A DNA stretch of 13,211 nucleotides from Gemmatimonadota bacterium. Its GTDB lineage: Bacteria > Gemmatimonadota > Gemmatimonadetes > Gemmatimonadales > GWC2-71-9. The position numbers and the translations under genes are program-made. The DNA lies in assembly GCA_004357415.1 (NCBI GenBank), contig SMVY01000051.1:1-13211 (forward strand). The letters run 5' to 3'. This document shows, one piece after another, positions 6,447-12,714 of this stretch. The number at the start of each line of letters is the position of its first letter. The stretch's first letter is position 1. The notes under the pieces were generated by a model. The model did not search any database. It saw nothing but the letters and a program-made list of their open reading frames with translations, and had not been told where the DNA came from.

Positions 6447-7292
6447 TTGTCGGGCTTCGTCGATCTCCATCTGCACTCCACCGCCTCCGACGGGGAATTG
6501 CCTCCAGCCGCCGTCGTCGAACGGGCTGCGGCCGCCGGGCTCGAGGCCATCGCGCTCTCGGACCACGACACCATGCAGGGACTCCCCGAGGCGGTCGAAG
6601 CGGGAGCCGGGTTGGGAATTCGGGTCATCCCCGGGTGTGAGTTCTCCGTTGCCGCTCCATGGGGCGAGCTCCACGTTCTCGGCTATTTCCTCCCGCTGCA
6701 GTCCCCCGACTTGGAAGCGTTCCTCATCGCCCGCCGGGAGGATCGCCACCGGCGGGCCCAGGTCATGGTGGCCAAACTCGAGCGGCTCGGCGTGCCACTT
6801 CAGATGGAGGCCGTATTGTCCGTCGCTCGAGGCGCGGCCCTGGGACGGCCGCACGTCGCCCGGGCACTGGTGGAGCTGGGTGTGGTGCCTGACATCGGCG
6901 AGGCCTTCAACCGATATCTCGGATGGGGTCGCCCGGCCTTCGAACCCAAGGAGTTGCCCACCTTGCGCCAACTCGCCGACCTGGTCCACGCGGACGGTGG
7001 GGTGCTGTCGGCCGCGCACCTGAAGGACCGGGCGACCCGCACCAATCTGAAGCGGCTCAAGGAGTCGGGGCTGGACGCCGTCGAAGTGCGCCACCCGAGC
7101 CACCCACCGGAGACGCGCGCCCGGATTCTGCACCACGCCGAGTCTCTGGGACTCCTCCCCACCGGCGGAAGTGATTGGCACGGCGACACCATCACCGGTA
7201 GCGGCCACACTGCCATCGGCTCGCAGCACGTTCCGGCTGAGTGGCTCGCCCGGCTGGAAGCACATCGGGGCCGGACGCCGGACACGGCCTGA
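6447..7292 (+). CDS. PHP-domain phosphoesterase (YciV/RNase AM-like)
   Basis: About 281 aa. The PHP metal-binding motifs are complete and in order: DLHLHSTASDG (H8, H10, D15), LSDHDT (D39, H40, D41), PGCEFS (E65), ELHVLGYF (H76), LGRPHVARAL (H136), SAAHLKD (H191) and TGGSDWHG (D243, H245). This arrangement matches the trinuclear PHP phosphoesterases related to E. coli YciV/RNase AM and nucleoside 3',5'-bisphosphate phosphatases, which act on short RNA or nucleotide phosphates. Most relatives have AHP where this protein has AHL. No ATG fits: I chose TTG 6447, 2 nt after the preceding stop, because it gives the usual start just before FVDLH. GTG 6411 is the alternative and would add 12 residues. 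The stop overlaps the next start (TGATG). Confidence 0.85.
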   Translation: MSGFVDLHLHSTASDGELPPAAVVERAAAAGLEAIALSDHDTMQGLPEAVEAGAGLGIRVIPGCEFSVAAPWGELHVLGYFLPLQSPDLEAFLIARREDRHRRAQVMVAKLERLGVPLQMEAVLSVARGAALGRPHVARALVELGVVPDIGEAFNRYLGWGRPAFEPKELPTLRQLADLVHADGGVLSAAHLKDRATRTNLKRLKESGLDAVEVRHPSHPPETRARILHHAESLGLLPTGGSDWHGDTITGSGHTAIGSQHVPAEWLARLEAHRGRTPDTA

Positions 7293-8014
7293 TGCCATCA
7301 CCTGCCTTCGGCGACATCGTGATAATCGGGGGAGGCTGCTACGGATCGTTCTACACCGGCCAACTGGAGTTGGCCCGCTCCCGCGGCCGGCTCCGGTACC
7401 GCCGGCTCATCGTGGTAGACCGTAACCCCTCCTGCCAAGTGTTTCGGGATTCTCCCGAGCCGGGGCGACAACGGGTGTGTGCCGAGTGGGGCACGTTTCT
7501 CGACGGCTACCTCGCGGGCCCACCGCCCGAGTCGAGCCTGATCGTGCCATCACCGCTCATGCCCCACCTCCTTTACCACTGGCTACAGCGCCGTGCACAA
7601 ACGCAGTGGCCCACGCGCACAATCACCACTGAGCCGGCCGCTCCGGTGGGCACCCCGTATGAGACGGAGGCTCCCGACGGGACGCGCTACCTGTCGTATG
7701 CCGACTGGCTGTGTCCCACCCACTGCATCGAGCCGGCGACGTGTCCGGTGACCCGGACCCCTCGCACGTGGGACATGGCCGAGGCGGCCACCCGCCTGGT
7801 CGGGCGTCATCCCGGGAAGATGGTGGGACCGGTACTGTTCGAGTGCCGCCATGTGGCCTATGGCGTGGGCGCTATCGCCATCGACCAGGTCCTCGCCGGC
7901 GCGGCAGCGGTCCTGGACGCCGGCGCCGGAGGCGGTGCCACCGATCTGGTGGTGGCCACTGTGTCCGGCTGTCACGGTGCCTTCAATCTGCTGCACCTCG
8001 GCGCCGTGTCCTGA
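7292..8014 (+). CDS. Uncharacterised protein with Rossmann-like GGGCYG loop and CPxHC-x5-CP motif
   Basis: A 240-aa protein I cannot assign to a named family. The N-terminus, DIVIIGGGCYGSFY (8-21), reads as a beta strand and glycine loop of a dinucleotide-binding fold, and RLIVVDRN (38-45) could be the second strand with its acidic cap. The middle is Pro-rich and carries DWLCPTHCIEPATCPVTR, with C141, C145 and C151. A second conserved-looking block is GPVLFECRHVAYGVGAIAID (C185, H187), and near the end is VSGCHGAFN (C227, H228). The clustered Cys and His suggest metal or Fe-S binding or thiol chemistry; that is inference. It is not a normal FAD oxidoreductase, since it lacks the usual later GD motif. 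ATG 7292 overlaps the PHP stop as TGATG; the frame extends upstream to 7241 without a better start. Last gene of the long operon, followed by thioredoxin reductase. Confidence 0.65.
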   Translation: MPSPAFGDIVIIGGGCYGSFYTGQLELARSRGRLRYRRLIVVDRNPSCQVFRDSPEPGRQRVCAEWGTFLDGYLAGPPPESSLIVPSPLMPHLLYHWLQRRAQTQWPTRTITTEPAAPVGTPYETEAPDGTRYLSYADWLCPTHCIEPATCPVTRTPRTWDMAEAATRLVGRHPGKMVGPVLFECRHVAYGVGAIAIDQVLAGAAAVLDAGAGGGATDLVVATVSGCHGAFNLLHLGAVS

Positions 8015-8039
8015 GAGCGGGAACCCGTGCCGGGCGGAT

Positions 8040-8045
8040 TATATT
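8040..8045 (+). promoter_or_regulatory. Possible -10 element upstream of thioredoxin reductase
   Basis: TATATT (5/6 match) lies in the 77-bp gap before trxB in otherwise GC-rich DNA. No good -35 sits 16-18 bp upstream (GCGGGA at 17 bp), so an activator or another sigma factor would be needed. A short CCCG-TGC-CGGG hairpin precedes it at 8024-8034. Confidence 0.25.
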
Positions 8046-8091
8046 GCAGCAGTAGACAACGACCTGAACTCTACCCTGTGGTGATATCTCA

Positions 8092-9051
8092 ATGACCAGC
8101 AGTTCGCAGCACGACCTGATCATAGTTGGCGGCGGACCCGCCGGCCTGTGCGCCGCGATGTACGCCGGACGCGGCATGCTCGATAGCGTCCTTCTGGAGC
8201 GAGGCCTTACTGGTGGCGAATTATTGAATACGGACTTGGTGGAGGACTACCCGGGGTTCGAGAGCATCCTGGGCCGGGACCTGTCGCAAAAGATGACCGA
8301 CCACGCCAAGAAATTTGGCGCCGATATCCGCCAGGAGAACGTCGAGTCGATCGAGAAACGGGCCGACGGCATTTTCGACGTGACCACGTCACGCGGCGAC
8401 CACTTTCTGGCGCCGGCCGTGATCCTCAGCGCCGGCGGTGCGCCCGTCAAACTCGAGGTCCCTGGGGAGCAGGAGTACGCCGGCAGGGGTGTGTCCTACT
8501 GCGCCGTGTGCGACGGGGCCTTCTTCAAGGGCGAGGTGCTGGCGGTGGTCGGTGGTGGCGACGCCGCCGTCGAGGAGGCGGACTACCTGACCAAGTACGC
8601 CTCGAAGGTCTACCTCATCCATCGGCGAGACGAGTTCCGGGCGTCCAAGCTGCTGCAGAAACGGGTGTTCGACAATCCCAAGATCGAAGTGATCTGGAAC
8701 AAGGTGGTGACCGAAATCAAGGGCAAACCTGCCGGCGTCACCGAGCTGGCGTTGGAGGACACGGCCACCGGTGAAGCGAGTACCCTCCCGGTCGGCGGCG
8801 TCTTCGTCTTCATCGGCTTCACGCCCAACGGTTGGCTCATCAAGGACCACTATGAGCACGACGCCGCCGGCTACGTCATTACCGACTCTACCATGCAGAC
8901 GTCGATCCCCGGTCTGTACGCCGCGGGTGACTTGCGGGTGCAGGTCACCCGCCAGATCACCACGGCGGTCGGTGACGCCACCACGGCGGTGATCGCCATA
9001 GAGAAGTACCTGAAGGAGCGGGCCCAGGAACCGGTGCCGGAGTCGGTATGA
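8092..9051 (+). CDS. trxB: Thioredoxin reductase
   Basis: A 319-aa low-molecular-weight thioredoxin reductase, transferring electrons from NADPH through FAD to a redox-active disulfide and then to thioredoxin. Visible motifs: FAD-binding GGGPAG (13-18), redox pair C137-A-V-C140 followed by DGAFF, NADPH-binding GGGDAA (154-159), NADP-phosphate-binding HRRDEFRA (177-184), and the C-terminal FAD motif AAGDLRVQVTRQITTAVGDA (277-296). The common active-site version is CATC; CAVC is an ordinary variant. Length is normal. GGTGA lies about 9 nt before the ATG. The stop overlaps the next start as ATGA, indicating translational coupling with the metallo-hydrolase. Other members of the wider family (ferredoxin- or alkyl-hydroperoxide-linked reductases) are possible, but the CxxC in this position fits TrxR best. 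Confidence 0.92.
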   Translation: MTSSSQHDLIIVGGGPAGLCAAMYAGRGMLDSVLLERGLTGGELLNTDLVEDYPGFESILGRDLSQKMTDHAKKFGADIRQENVESIEKRADGIFDVTTSRGDHFLAPAVILSAGGAPVKLEVPGEQEYAGRGVSYCAVCDGAFFKGEVLAVVGGGDAAVEEADYLTKYASKVYLIHRRDEFRASKLLQKRVFDNPKIEVIWNKVVTEIKGKPAGVTELALEDTATGEASTLPVGGVFVFIGFTPNGWLIKDHYEHDAAGYVITDSTMQTSIPGLYAAGDLRVQVTRQITTAVGDATTAVIAIEKYLKERAQEPVPESV

Positions 9052-9707
9052 CGGACACAGAGGACGGCCCGGTCATCGTGTGCCTCACCAACGGGCAATT
9101 CCAGGAGAACTGCTATCTGATCGGCGATCCGGACTCGAACGCTGCCGTCATCGTCGACCCGGGCGAAGACAGCGACATGTTCCTCGACGCCATTCGTCAG
9201 CGGGGCTGGCACCTCGAGGGCATCTGGCTGACCCACGCCCACGTCGACCATGTCACCGGGGTGGCGGCCGTCAAGGAGGCAACCGGGGCCCCGATCTATC
9301 TCCATCCCGAGGACCGCCAATTGTACGATCAAGTCGCCGAGCAGGGTGCGTGGCTCGGCCTGCGTGCGGAACCCGCCCCCCCCCCGGACCACGAGTTGCA
9401 CCACGGCGACCGTCTCACCGTGGGCCCGTTCGAGTTTGAGGTACGGCACACGCCGGGGCACTCACCTGGGAGCGTCAGCTTCGTGGGACACGGGGCAGTG
9501 TTCGGCGGCGACGTGTTGTTCCGCGAATCGGTGGGGCGGGTGGATCTCCCGGGAGGCGACGCCGCTACGCTGATGGCCACCATCCGCGACCATTTCCTTA
9601 CATTACCCGAGAACACCGTCGTGCACAGCGGCCATGGTCCGCTCACGACCATCGGCTACGAACGGGATCGCAATCCATTTCTCACCGGAGCCGCCCCGCT
9701 TGCCTGA
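9048..9707 (+). CDS. Glyoxalase II-like metallo-beta-lactamase-fold hydrolase (YcbL type)
   Basis: A 219-aa metallo-hydrolase. Metal ligands follow the binuclear pattern: T62-H63-A-H65-V-D67-H68, H138 in HTPGHSPGS, D155 in FGGDVLF, and H196 in HSGHGP. The segments FQENCYLIG near the N-terminus, GRVDLPGGD (163-171) and the C-terminal GPLTTIGYERDRNPFL (197-212) match the short YcbL-like glyoxalase II group, which hydrolyses thioesters such as S-lactoylglutathione or related thiol adducts. The C-terminal substrate domain of classical glyoxalase II is absent, as expected for this group. Translation starts inside the trxB stop (ATGA), supporting a role in thiol metabolism. A run of ten C (9376-9385) encodes the Pro stretch 110-113. 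A persulfide dioxygenase is less likely because of the YcbL-like C-terminus. Confidence 0.88.
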   Translation: MTDTEDGPVIVCLTNGQFQENCYLIGDPDSNAAVIVDPGEDSDMFLDAIRQRGWHLEGIWLTHAHVDHVTGVAAVKEATGAPIYLHPEDRQLYDQVAEQGAWLGLRAEPAPPPDHELHHGDRLTVGPFEFEVRHTPGHSPGSVSFVGHGAVFGGDVLFRESVGRVDLPGGDAATLMATIRDHFLTLPENTVVHSGHGPLTTIGYERDRNPFLTGAAPLA

Positions 9708-9762
9708 ACCCGCCAACGCCGCCCAAGGCCATCGAGCGGTTACCGCATCTCCGGATCTCTCG

Positions 9763-9882
9763 ATGTCCTCGGACGTGCTGTGCAACCGGTGCGGCTTTCC
9801 GGTGGTGATCCGTCCTTGGGGCTGCAAGAACCCATGCACCAACTGTGGTACCGTCTATCCCTTGGGTGATTGCTCCGATTGA
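9763..9882 (+). CDS. 39-aa zinc-ribbon mini-protein
   Basis: A very small predicted protein with six cysteines: C7-x2-C10, C21, C25-x2-C28 and C37, ending GDCSD. The two CxxCG knuckles (CNRCG and CTNCG) are the hallmark of a zinc ribbon that would bind one Zn with four of the cysteines. GGA lies 6 nt before ATG 9763. The frame is open upstream to 9634, but that part only shadows the hydrolase gene and shows no domain. It lies 55 nt after the hydrolase stop. I recognise no named family; a role in protein or nucleic-acid contact, or as a redox-sensitive zinc site near trxB, would be speculation. The same frame continues after the TGA into the glycosyltransferase. Confidence 0.6.
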   Translation: MSSDVLCNRCGFPVVIRPWGCKNPCTNCGTVYPLGDCSD

Positions 9883-9969
9883 GGCTCCAGCCGAAGGCGT
9901 CTCACCATCCCTAGCCACTCTCCCAGCGTACCCCGCTCAGCCGCTCCGGCCCCATCGGCGGTCGACCAG

Positions 9970-11193
9970 TTGACGCCGGATTCCCGCGACAACCGCCTCG
10001 ACCTGTCCCACGATATCTTGCCGCCGCCGCTCCGGCCCGGCGCCGGCCTGCATGTGCTCGATATCACCAAGTACTTCGGGGCCACCACGGGAGGCATCCG
10101 CACTTACCTCATGGAGAAAGCGGCGTGGGTTGGGCGGCACCCGGATCTGCGGCACACACTCGTCGTCCCGGGCGATGCCGACAGCGTCACTGATACCGAC
10201 GGGACACGGTGCTATCGTGTCCGCAGCCCCCGGATCCCTTTGCAGCAGCAGTATCGGGCCATGATCGCCGCCGGGACCATTCGCCGCATCATCGTCCACG
10301 AGCGGCCCGACGTCATCGAAGTGGGTAGCCCGTTTCTGGTGCCCTGGCTGGTGTACTGGGCCAATCGCAGGTTGCGGGTCCCCGCCGTCTGGTTCTTCCA
10401 CAGCAACGTGACGCGGCTGGCCGCACCGCGCTCGCTCGAGGATCCGCCGCGGCAGCGCTGGCGCCATGCGCTGGCCCGCCGATACGTGGCTCGGGTGAGC
10501 CGCCTGTTCGATGCCGTGGTAGCTACCTCCGACTTCGCCGAACACGACCTGCGCAGCGCGGGGGTCCGCCAGGTACGGCGCGTGACCATGGGCCTCGATC
10601 TGCACCGCTTCCACCCTGACCGGCAGGCGCTCCGCCAAGCTACCCGGCAGCGGCTCGGCTGGCCGGCCGGGCCCGTCGTCATCTATCTCGGGCGGCTCGC
10701 CCGGGAGAAACGGCTCGATGTGGCCGTCCGCGCCTGGCGTATCCTCGGTCCGCGTACCGGGGCCACGCTCGTCCTGATGGGCGATGGTCCCGATCGGGCC
10801 AGGTTGCTGCGCCTGGCCAGCGGAGGCCGGGTGCTGTGGCAGCCCCACGACTCTGATCGGGATCGAGTGGCCCAGGCGCTGGCGGCGGCCGATGTTTACT
10901 TGGCGCCCGGCCCGGTCGAGACGTTCGGCCTCAGCGCGCTGGAGGCCATGGGATGCGGCACGCCGGTAGTGGCCGTCGATCGGGGAGCGGTCCCGGAACT
11001 GGTACGGCGATCGGAGGGGGGCATGACCTTCCCCAACGGCAACGTCGACGCATTGGCCCGAACGGTCGAGACAATGTTGGGACAGGACCTCCAGGCGATG
11101 GGCGGCCGTGCCCGACGCCACGTCGAACGGCACCATCGGTGGGATGAGGTCTTCCCCCAGTTGTTCGGTATGTACCGAAGCGTCATCCCATGA
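9970..11193 (+). CDS. GT4-family glycosyltransferase (GT-B fold)
   Basis: About 407 aa from TTG 9970. The N-terminal acceptor domain begins at LHVLDITKYFGATTGGIRTY (28-46), whose GG-I-R-TY is the usual glycine-rich loop of retaining GT4 enzymes. The C-terminal nucleotide-sugar domain begins at VVIYLGRLAREKRLD (236-250, R242 and K247 contacting the donor diphosphate), followed by LVLMGDGPDR and the EX7E motif P-V-E317-TFGLSAL-E325 with AMGCGTPVVA. Relatives use UDP- or GDP-sugars to build lipid-linked or envelope glycans; the substrate cannot be read from the sequence. The start is uncertain: there is no ATG in frame, no clear Shine-Dalgarno, and alternatives are TTG 10018 and GTG 10054, the last right at the first strand. 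The gene ends ATGA, overlapping a tiny ORF before the flippase-like gene. Confidence 0.88.
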   Translation: MTPDSRDNRLDLSHDILPPPLRPGAGLHVLDITKYFGATTGGIRTYLMEKAAWVGRHPDLRHTLVVPGDADSVTDTDGTRCYRVRSPRIPLQQQYRAMIAAGTIRRIIVHERPDVIEVGSPFLVPWLVYWANRRLRVPAVWFFHSNVTRLAAPRSLEDPPRQRWRHALARRYVARVSRLFDAVVATSDFAEHDLRSAGVRQVRRVTMGLDLHRFHPDRQALRQATRQRLGWPAGPVVIYLGRLAREKRLDVAVRAWRILGPRTGATLVLMGDGPDRARLLRLASGGRVLWQPHDSDRDRVAQALAAADVYLAPGPVETFGLSALEAMGCGTPVVAVDRGAVPELVRRSEGGMTFPNGNVDALARTVETMLGQDLQAMGGRARRHVERHHRWDEVFPQLFGMYRSVIP

Positions 11194-11246
11194 GTCGGCT
11201 CGCCGCGTTGTCCAGGCAATGGAACATTGAGGGACGGGGCTGCTGA
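11190..11246 (+). CDS. Possible 18-aa coupling ORF between glycosyltransferase and flippase genes
   Basis: An 18-codon ORF (MSRLAALSRQ through GRGC) starts inside the glycosyltransferase stop (ATGA) and stops inside the flippase start (TGATG). It exactly bridges the 52-nt gap, so a ribosome finishing the upstream gene could reinitiate twice. The peptide has no recognisable domain. It may be only a coupling device, or chance. Confidence 0.25.
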   Translation: MSRLAALSRQWNIEGRGC

Positions 11247-12121
11247 TGTCGTTCGCCGTGGCCCAGGTAGTGTGCCTGTTGCTGATGACCGCCGACATGG
11301 TGGCTCGCACGTGGCGCATCGTATGGCTCCTCCGGGGGATTGGGCAGGCGGTGACGTTTGCCGACGCACTGGTACTCAACGCCTTCGGCGATGCGGCCGC
11401 CGCCCTCACTCCCGCGCGGCTGGGCGGTGAGCCTGCCCGCCTGGTCGGGATGGTGCGCGCCGGCGTGCCGCCGGTAGCAGGGGTGGCGGCCATCAGTTAC
11501 GAGGTGGTCGCCGCCTGGCCGGTCATCATCGGTTTTGGGGCGGCATTGCTGTGGGCGTTTGCCCCCGAATGGCTCGCCACCACCGGGCCCGCTTTCGTCA
11601 GCACGATGGCCAGCATGTGGCCCTGGTTCGTAGCCGTGGCTGCCGCGACCGTCGTGGCAGCCTTCCTCGCCCGGCGCGCCGCCGTCCGCTGGGCCCACCG
11701 CATCCGCCGGCCTGGCCGGCGCCTGTGGTCGTTGTGGCGGCGCATGCCGCCGGGCCCGCTGCTAGCGAGCATTCCCCTGACCCTGGTGAACCTCGCCACC
11801 CGGACGGCGATCCTCCCGGTTCTGGCACTGACGTTGGCCGACCCACCCTCCATCGGGCCGGTGGCGTTGGGGGCCTTTGCCCTGCTGTACAGTCAGTTGG
11901 TTCTGCCTACACCGGCCGGCATCGGTGGTGTGGAACTTGGGTTTCTGGCGGGCGCGGCGGGGAGCTTCGGCACCGGAGAAGGCATGTTGCTCCTCCTCTG
12001 GCGCTTCTATACCGTGGGTCTTGGGGTGGTGCTGGGAGGGTATTTTCTGGTCCGGCTGTATGGCTGGCCGGCCGCCCGGCGCCTGGTGTTCGGTGACCCG
12101 GCGCCGGCCCGGACAAAGTGA
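11246..12121 (+). CDS. Flippase-like integral membrane protein (UPF0104 / LPG-synthase TM-domain family)
   Basis: A 291-aa polytopic inner-membrane protein. Hydrophobic segments lie at about 4-20, 40-56, 85-106, 126-142, 172-199, 204-222 and 245-270. The signature blocks are TPARLGGEPARLVGMVRAG (55-73) and LPTPAGIGGVELGF (220-233), typical of the family that includes AglD and the flippase half of MprF. The family's usual first membrane helix and VDW-like loop seem to be missing: the protein begins at what is normally helix 2 (AQVVCLLLMTADMVARTWR), yet no upstream in-frame extension is visible, so the short N-terminus seems real. It lacks a GNAT-like aminoacyltransferase domain. Being next to a GT4 enzyme suggests it moves or presents the lipid-linked product of that enzyme across the membrane. 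Confidence 0.82.
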   Translation: MSFAVAQVVCLLLMTADMVARTWRIVWLLRGIGQAVTFADALVLNAFGDAAAALTPARLGGEPARLVGMVRAGVPPVAGVAAISYEVVAAWPVIIGFGAALLWAFAPEWLATTGPAFVSTMASMWPWFVAVAAATVVAAFLARRAAVRWAHRIRRPGRRLWSLWRRMPPGPLLASIPLTLVNLATRTAILPVLALTLADPPSIGPVALGAFALLYSQLVLPTPAGIGGVELGFLAGAAGSFGTGEGMLLLLWRFYTVGLGVVLGGYFLVRLYGWPAARRLVFGDPAPARTK

Positions 12122-12149
12122 GGCGATTACCGCGGATCGGCTGGGTCGG

Positions 12150-12178
12150 TTGAAACGGCGGGGCGTGACGCGCATATT
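12150..12178 (+). promoter_or_regulatory. Sigma70-type promoter of the Rrf2 regulator, leaderless start predicted
   Basis: TTGAAA (-35, 5/6) at 12150-12155, a 17-bp spacer, then CATATT (-10, 4/6) at 12173-12178. Counting 7 nt past the -10 gives a transcription start at 12185, the A of the Rrf2 ATG. No Shine-Dalgarno precedes that ATG, which agrees with a leaderless mRNA. Confidence 0.5.
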
Positions 12179-12189
12179 ACGAGTATGCG
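12171..12189. promoter_or_regulatory. Palindrome CGCATA-N7-TATGCG over -10 and start codon, candidate operator
   Basis: Perfect 6-bp arms spaced by TTACGAG cover the -10 element and the ATG of the Rrf2 gene. A dimeric regulator bound here would block RNA polymerase, so autorepression by the encoded Rrf2 protein is the simplest reading. It is inferred from position and symmetry only. Confidence 0.45.
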
Positions 12190-12643
12190 GATAACTACCG
12201 GGACCGAATACAGCCTGATCATCATGCTGCACCTGGGCCGCTGCAAACGGGTCGGTGATGGCGCCGTGCCCGCTCGCGAGTTGGCGGAGACCGAAGGACT
12301 CCCGGCGGACTATACCGAGCAGATCTTCCTTCGCCTGAGACGGGCGGGGCTGGTCCAGAGCGTCCGGGGAGCCAAGGGTGGTTACTTTCTCAGTCGGCCT
12401 CCCGAGGAGATCTCGGTGCGCGATGTCATGGCCGCGTGCGAGCGCCAGACGTTCGAGGTCAATTGCGAGACGCATCCCGTCAACGACGATCGCTGCAGCC
12501 CGGCGGCGGCGTGCAGCATCCGACCACTGTGGGCTGCCCTCCAGCAGCGGATCGACGACTTCCTGTCCAGTGTCACGCTGGCCGACCTCATGAAACAAGA
12601 GGCCTCTGTCGAGGAATTGGTCGCCATCAGCAACTCCGACTGA
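12185..12643 (+). CDS. Rrf2-family transcriptional regulator with three cysteines
   Basis: A 152-aa dimeric winged-helix regulator. The start MRITTGTEYSLIIMLHL is the standard Rrf2 helix 1; the helix-turn-helix covers about 27-56 (VPARELAETEGLP, YTEQIFLRLRRAGLV), and the wing is SVRGAKGGYFLSRP (59-72). Cys94, Cys104 and Cys110 lie where IscR and NsrR carry the Fe-S ligands, but the spacing is C-x9-C-x5-C rather than C-x5-C-x5-C, and the IscR-type His after the last Cys is replaced by Arg113. The protein may hold an Fe-S cluster in altered form or sense thiol state directly. It lies just before a sulfur-carrier activating enzyme gene, suggesting control of sulfur or Fe-S metabolism. A palindrome at its own promoter suggests autoregulation. 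Confidence 0.9.
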   Translation: MRITTGTEYSLIIMLHLGRCKRVGDGAVPARELAETEGLPADYTEQIFLRLRRAGLVQSVRGAKGGYFLSRPPEEISVRDVMAACERQTFEVNCETHPVNDDRCSPAAACSIRPLWAALQQRIDDFLSSVTLADLMKQEASVEELVAISNSD

Positions 12644-12668
12644 GTGAACGTGCCCGTTCGAATTCAGC

Positions 12669-12699
12669 GCCCGGTCCCCGTGGCCGGGCTTTGTCATTT
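12669..12699 (+). terminator. Hairpin with T-rich tail, terminator or attenuator
   Basis: GCCCGGTC (12669-12676), loop CCCGT, GGCCGGGC (12682-12689) form an 8-bp stem with one G-U pair, followed by TTTGTCATTT. It lies between the Rrf2 stop and the ThiF gene, so it may end or reduce transcription into the latter. The T tract is interrupted, so efficiency is uncertain. A shorter inverted repeat, GAACG-TGCC-CGTTC, precedes it at 12646-12659. Confidence 0.5.
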
Positions 12700-12701
12700 C
12701 T

Positions 12702-12710
12702 GAGAGGTGA
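12702..12710 (+). promoter_or_regulatory. Shine-Dalgarno deciding the GTG start of the ThiF-family gene
   Basis: GAGAGGTGA ends 4 nt before GTG 12715. It closely complements the 16S 3' end and supports this non-ATG start, just downstream of the hairpin. Confidence 0.65.
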
Positions 12711-12714
12711 ATCG

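Noticed and set aside
6318..7301. Minus-strand 327-aa open frame
   Set aside because: Antisense to the PHP phosphoesterase, which has the full set of metal ligands.
8024..8034. CCCG-TGC-CGGG hairpin after the Cys-motif protein as a terminator
   Set aside because: The stem is only 4 bp and there is no T-run after it.
9937..11493. Minus-strand 518-aa open frame
   Set aside because: It lies opposite the glycosyltransferase and the start of the flippase-like gene, which have clear family motifs. Its own translation is low-complexity and shows no domain; long antisense frames are expected at this GC content.
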